NCBI GenBank assembly: GCA_035557635.1
Contig: DATMDR010000029.1
Coordinates: forward strand, 1 to 8,698
Source of the DNA: VRUE01 sp035557635
GTDB taxonomy: Bacteria > Actinomycetota > Thermoleophilia > Solirubrobacterales > 70-9
Direction of reading: 5' to 3'
Length of the DNA: 8,698 nucleotides
Shown here in pieces: positions 5,930 to 8,698 of this stretch. Below the pieces are notes generated by a model. It did not search any database. It had not been told where the DNA came from and saw only the letters and a program-made list of their open reading frames with translations. How positions within the stretch are numbered: position 1 is the stretch's first letter; every line of letters starts with the position of its first letter. Made by a program: the position numbers and the translations under genes.

Positions 5930-6097
5930 TTAGTGCCTACCCGAGAGCCCGCGCGTGCGACTGGCGAGTGCCGGACCGAGCGGGGGTAGGACGCAGGGAG
6001 GTCGAATAGCAGGGCTATTTGACCGACCGAGGACGCCGCCCCGCGAAGTGTGTCCGGCGCCGCCAGGCGTGCGTGGGGGTTCTCGGGTAGGCACTTA
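5930..6097. repeat. MITE-like or structured-RNA element with terminal inverted repeats and flanking TTA
   Basis: GTGCCTACCCGAGA (5933-5946) is the exact reverse complement of 6081-6094, and pairing extends to 5950/6077 with one G-T. Directly outside are TTA (5930-5932) and TTA (6095-6097), like a three-base target duplication. Further stems nest in order: 5961-5966/6061-6066, 5970-5976/6052-6058, 5980-5985/6039-6044, and an 11-bp hairpin 6000-6010/6014-6024 with loop AGG and one G-T pair. No coding frame is credible inside. It occupies nearly all of the ino1 to GT-PHP gap (5922-6094) and would be transcribed from the - strand. Confidence 0.6.
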
Positions 6098-7252
6098 GGC
6101 CGAGACCTTTGCCTCACCGGCGACCGCAGACTTGCCGCGCGAGTTGGCCGAGATGAACTCCTCGGTCTGCTCGCGCGCCTCGTCGTCGGGGCGCTGCGAG
6201 TGCGGCGACTTCATCAGGTAGCTGGAGGGGCCGTCGAGCTGGCCGACAATGCCGTTGTTGAGCGCCAGCTTGATCAGCCGCACCGCGTCGATCACGACGC
6301 CGGCCGAGTTTGGCGAGTCCCAGACCTCGAGCTTCAGCTCGGCGGTGAGCGGCACGTCGCCGAAGGCCTTGCCCTCGAGGCGGATGTGCGCCCACTTGCG
6401 GTCGGTCAGCCAGGGGACGTAGTCGGAGGGGCCGACGTGGACGCTGTCCTCGGGCAGGTCGTGGCCCATGATCGAGGTGACGGCGTTGGTCTTCGAGATC
6501 TTCTTCGAGTCGAGCCGCTCGCGCTCGAGCATGTTGTAGAAGTCCATATTGCCGCCGACGTTGAGCTGCGAGGTCCGCTCCAGCCGCACGCCGCGGTCGT
6601 GGAAGAGCCTGGCGAGCTGGCGATGGACGATCGTCGCCCCGACTTGGGACTTGATGTCGTCGCCGATGATCGGCAGCCCCGCCTCGCGGAAGCGCTTGTC
6701 CCAGTAGTCCTCGCGGGCGATGAAGACCGGCAGGCAGTTGACGAAACCGACCCCGGCCGCGAGCGCCTGCTCGACGTACCACTTGGTCGCCTCCTCGGAG
6801 CCGACCGGCAGGTAACAGACGAGCACATCCGCTTTCGTCTCCTTGAGGATCCCGACGACGTCGGCGGTTTCGCCCGGCGCCTTGGTGATCTTCTCCTTCA
6901 AGTACTTCCCGAGGCCGTCGTGGGTCATCCCCCGCTCGACCTTGACGCCGACCTCCGGCACCTCGGCGAACTTGATCGTGTCGTTCTGGCCCGACCAGAT
7001 CGCCTCGGAGAGGTCCTTGCCGACCTTCTCGGAATCGATGTCGAAGGCGGCGACGAACTCGACGTCGCGCACGTGGTAGCCGCCGAGGTCGACGTGCATC
7101 AAACCGGGCACTTCCTCGGAGGGGTCGGCGTCCTTGTAGTAGTGGACGCCCTGGATGAAGGAGTTGGCGCAGTTGCCGACGCCGACGATCGCGACGCGGA
7201 CCTTCTCGTCCGTGCGGCCGCCGCCGTTGCTTGCTCCGTTGGTATCGCTCAT
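6095..7252 (-). CDS. ino1: Inositol-3-phosphate synthase (NAD-dependent)
   Basis: Converts D-glucose 6-phosphate to 1D-myo-inositol 3-phosphate through an NAD oxidation-aldol-reduction cycle in the cytosol. Its 385 residues match the short actinobacterial form. Visible are the nucleotide-binding loop GVGNCANSFIQG (24-35), DVLVCYLPVGSEEA (142-155), NCLPVFIA (172-179), the DIKSQVGATIVHR block (199-211), NVGGNMDFYNM (231-241), KISKTNAVTS (251-260) and DSPNSAGVVIDAVRLIKLAL (312-331), which together include the conserved Lys residues used in catalysis. The first 15 residues are Ser/Asn/Gly-rich and probably flexible. ATG 7250-7252 is preceded by AAGGA (7265-7269) at a slightly long 12-base spacing. 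The gene follows the CDP-alcohol transferase by 61 bases and supplies its likely co-substrate. The TAA stop coincides with the right TTA flank of the intergenic element. Confidence 0.96.
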   Translation of the reverse strand: MSDTNGASNGGGRTDEKVRVAIVGVGNCANSFIQGVHYYKDADPSEEVPGLMHVDLGGYHVRDVEFVAAFDIDSEKVGKDLSEAIWSGQNDTIKFAEVPEVGVKVERGMTHDGLGKYLKEKITKAPGETADVVGILKETKADVLVCYLPVGSEEATKWYVEQALAAGVGFVNCLPVFIAREDYWDKRFREAGLPIIGDDIKSQVGATIVHRQLARLFHDRGVRLERTSQLNVGGNMDFYNMLERERLDSKKISKTNAVTSIMGHDLPEDSVHVGPSDYVPWLTDRKWAHIRLEGKAFGDVPLTAELKLEVWDSPNSAGVVIDAVRLIKLALNNGIVGQLDGPSSYLMKSPHSQRPDDEAREQTEEFISANSRGKSAVAGEAKVSA

Positions 7253-7281
7253 GAAGTCTGGGAATCCTTCCTCGTCTCGCT

Positions 7282-7299
7282 AGGTGGCAAAGCACACCT
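7282..7299 (-). other. Small hairpin upstream of the ino1 ribosome binding site
   Basis: AGGTGGC (7282-7288) pairs with 7292-7299 across a three-base AAA loop, with one bulged base, giving seven pairs. It lies in the 61-base gap between the CDP-alcohol transferase stop and ino1. It might affect ino1 expression, but it is short enough to arise by chance. Confidence 0.25.
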
Positions 7300-7313
7300 G
7301 CGGTCGGGAGTTG

Positions 7314-7982
7314 TTACAGATCGGGAGTTGCGGAAGTCTCGCCTGAGAGCTGGTTGCGGACATGCCATACACGCTGGATCGCGGTGAAAGTGGTCAGGGC
7401 GGCGATCACATAGATCGAGGGAGCCAGTAGCTCGAAATCGCCGATCCCGGCACCCTTCGCGAAGACCAGACCGACGGAGAGGATAACTACCCGCACGGGA
7501 CGCGTGGCCAAACCGACCTTGCACTCGACCCCGAGCGCCTCGGCCCGGGCCCGCGTGTAGGAGACCATCAGCGAGCCGAGCACGGCGACCACGCACATCG
7601 CCGCGGCGAAGTCCTGGCCGGTGGCGGCGAAGTAGCCGGCCACCGCGGCCAGCACGATCCCCTCCTCGATCCGGTCGACGGTCGAGTCGAGGAAGGCGCC
7701 GAACAGCGTCCCCTTGCCCGACATCCGCGAGTAGCGGCCGTCGAGCGTGTCCATCACCGAGCCGACGATGAAGGCAACCCCGGCGAGGAAGAAGAGTCGC
7801 TGCGTGACCAGGCCCGCCGCGACAAGGTTGAGGATCAGCCCGGCGATCGAGATCGCGTTCGGGGTCAGCCGCGACTCGATCAGGCGGTTGCGCGCGTAGT
7901 CGCGCAGCTCCTGCCCGTTGCGGGACGAGCGGCCGTTGCTGCGGCGGCTGCTCGCGCCCTTCGAGGGCGCTGAAGAATCCAT
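7314..7982 (-). CDS. CDP-alcohol phosphatidyltransferase, probable phosphatidylinositol-phosphate synthase
   Basis: An integral membrane enzyme that joins CDP-diacylglycerol to an alcohol phosphate. With the start at ATG 7980-7982 it has 222 residues. The CDP-OH-P signature D-x2-D-G-x2-A-R-x8-G-x3-D-x3-D is D78, D81, G82, R86, G95, D99, D103, with Ser85 where Ala is usual. The SYTRARAEALG block (141-151) and LATRPVRVVIL (158-168) resemble mycobacterial PgsA1, whose acceptor is inositol phosphate rather than free inositol. The adjacent ino1 supports that substrate. About five or six hydrophobic segments are apparent, after a Ser/Arg-rich 22-residue leader. An upstream in-frame GTG (8049-8051) would add 23 residues and overlap the PAP2 gene; neither start has a clear Shine-Dalgarno, and I prefer the ATG on spacing. 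PgpA/PgsA-type glycerophosphate activity remains possible. Confidence 0.88.
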   Translation of the reverse strand: MDSSAPSKGASSRRSNGRSSRNGQELRDYARNRLIESRLTPNAISIAGLILNLVAAGLVTQRLFFLAGVAFIVGSVMDTLDGRYSRMSGKGTLFGAFLDSTVDRIEEGIVLAAVAGYFAATGQDFAAAMCVVAVLGSLMVSYTRARAEALGVECKVGLATRPVRVVILSVGLVFAKGAGIGDFELLAPSIYVIAALTTFTAIQRVWHVRNQLSGETSATPDL

Positions 7983-8014
7983 TGACGTGAGGCTAGACGA
8001 TGGCGGCGTCGCCG

Positions 8015-8698
8015 CTACGCCTCGGCCTCTTGAGGCGAGCTCGTGCGCCACGCCCAGGCCTGCGGCCGGGCGCGAGCGAGGAGGCGGTGGGCGACGAACG
8101 CCGAGACGGCGGCGACCATCCAGCCGAGGGCGACATCGGCCCAGTAGTGATTGCCGGTGACGACCACGACCCAGGCGACCAGCAGCGGCCAGGCCAGCCA
8201 GAACACCTTCATCGCCCGGCTACGGACCAGCCGCGCGCCACTGAGGCCGAGCATCGCCGAGAAAGCGCAGTGCATGCTGGGCACCGCCGCGTATGGGTTG
8301 ATGAAGAGTTTCGCCAGCGCCGAGTCGTGGTTGACGCTGGAGAAGTCGTTGATCGTGTCGACGAAGCCGTACTCGGGATAGAACCGGGGCGGCGCCGTCG
8401 CGTAGAACGTGTAGCCGACCAGGGCCAGCCCCATCGCGACGATGAACATGTTGCGCACGAAGTAGAAGGCTTCGTTGCGGAAGAAGTAGAGCCAGAAGAA
8501 GAAGGCGACGACGACCGCGAACTGGCTGTTCATGTAGACCTGGTTGGCGAAGTCGATGATCCAGTCGAATTTGAGGAAGAAGGCCTGGAAGCCCGGCTCG
8601 AAGAAGGTCCCGGTCGCCTTCTCGGCATCGATGATCTGCTGGCCGTGGGCGAAGGCGGTCGCGCGCTGGCCGTCGGAGATCCCGCGAACGGTCTCGTA
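8015..8698 (-). CDS. PAP2 superfamily membrane protein, Aur1/Ipt1-like, N-terminus beyond window
   Basis: A polytopic membrane phosphatase or phosphotransferase. The frame is open from the right edge (8698), giving 227 visible residues; the Met at 8531-8533 is internal, because 55 upstream residues read as coherent protein of the same family (including a KATGTFFEPGFQ segment). Catalytic blocks are TAPPRFYPEYGF (near 8368-8397), VPSMHCAFS with the catalytic His encoded at 8270-8272, and GNHYWADVALGW with His at 8147-8149 and Asp at 8135-8137. This arrangement matches the PAP2_3 group, which includes fungal inositol-phosphoceramide synthase Aur1/Ipt1. It is the most upstream visible gene of the - strand inositol lipid set, ending 32 bases before the CDP-alcohol transferase ATG. 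Dephosphorylation of PI-phosphate or an inositol head-group transfer are candidate roles; both are inferred from context. Confidence 0.87.
   Translation of the reverse strand, partial: YETVRGISDGQRATAFAHGQQIIDAEKATGTFFEPGFQAFFLKFDWIIDFANQVYMNSQFAVVVAFFFWLYFFRNEAFYFVRNMFIVAMGLALVGYTFYATAPPRFYPEYGFVDTINDFSSVNHDSALAKLFINPYAAVPSMHCAFSAMLGLSGARLVRSRAMKVFWLAWPLLVAWVVVVTGNHYWADVALGWMVAAVSAFVAHRLLARARPQAWAWRTSSPQEAEA

Noticed and set aside
4602..5933. 443-residue open frame on the + strand opposite the GT-PHP gene
   Set aside because: Antisense shadow of a GC-rich gene: its composition is Arg/Leu/Val/Asp-rich with no domain pattern, while the - strand frame has clear GT4 and PHP motifs.
5911..6117. 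68-residue - strand frame through the ino1/GT-PHP gap
   Set aside because: Overlaps both genes and lies within the inverted-repeat element; no plausible protein features.
6050..7387. 445-residue open frame on the + strand opposite ino1
   Set aside because: Antisense shadow; ino1 on the - strand has all family motifs.
8015..8533. PAP2 protein starting at the Met at 8531-8533
   Set aside because: The 55 codons upstream to the window edge are open and look like the same protein family, so this Met is internal.

Overview
This window is high-GC bacterial chromosome. The mix of an F420/flavin luciferase-fold oxidoreductase, inositol-phosphate synthase, a phosphatidylinositol-phosphate-synthase-like enzyme and a PimA-like glycosyltransferase half points to an actinobacterium. 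Several proteins resemble those of Thermoleophilia/Solirubrobacterales; that placement is my inference from remembered sequence patterns, not a search. I see no tRNA, rRNA, CRISPR array, transposase or integrase.

Left part, mostly + strand. A 5'-truncated endonuclease/exonuclease/phosphatase-fold protein (1-755) is followed by a small very basic protein (829-1269) with a histone-H1-like tail and a phasin-like helical domain. Next comes a TrmA/RlmD-type RNA m5U methyltransferase (1302-2645) with an incomplete Fe-S cysteine set. A 71-residue coiled-coil/membrane protein (2652-2867) lies on the - strand, and a compact luciferase-like oxidoreductase (2969-3757) lies on the +.

Middle. The convergent gap 3758-3981 is filled by nested inverted repeats, including a perfect 20-bp pair around a perfect 12-bp hairpin.

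Right part, all - strand, read from the right edge leftward. A PAP2/Aur1-type membrane phosphatase or phosphotransferase (cut by the window edge) is followed by a CDP-alcohol phosphatidyltransferase, inositol-3-phosphate synthase, a fusion of half a PimA-like glycosyltransferase with a PHP phosphoesterase, and a uracil-DNA-glycosylase-fold protein lacking the canonical active-site residues. The first three fit a phosphatidylinositol pathway: glucose-6-P to inositol-P (Ino1), inositol-P plus CDP-diacylglycerol to PI-phosphate (CDP-OH-P enzyme), and possibly dephosphorylation or head-group transfer (PAP2 protein). The GT-PHP fusion is the most unusual protein. It keeps the half that in PimA binds the PI acceptor, has lost the sugar-nucleotide half, and carries a metal-dependent phosphoesterase instead, so an action on PI-phosphate or inositol phosphate is a testable guess. 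Between ino1 and the fusion gene sits a ~168-bp MITE-like or structured-RNA element, flanked by TTA on both sides, whose right TTA is the ino1 stop codon.
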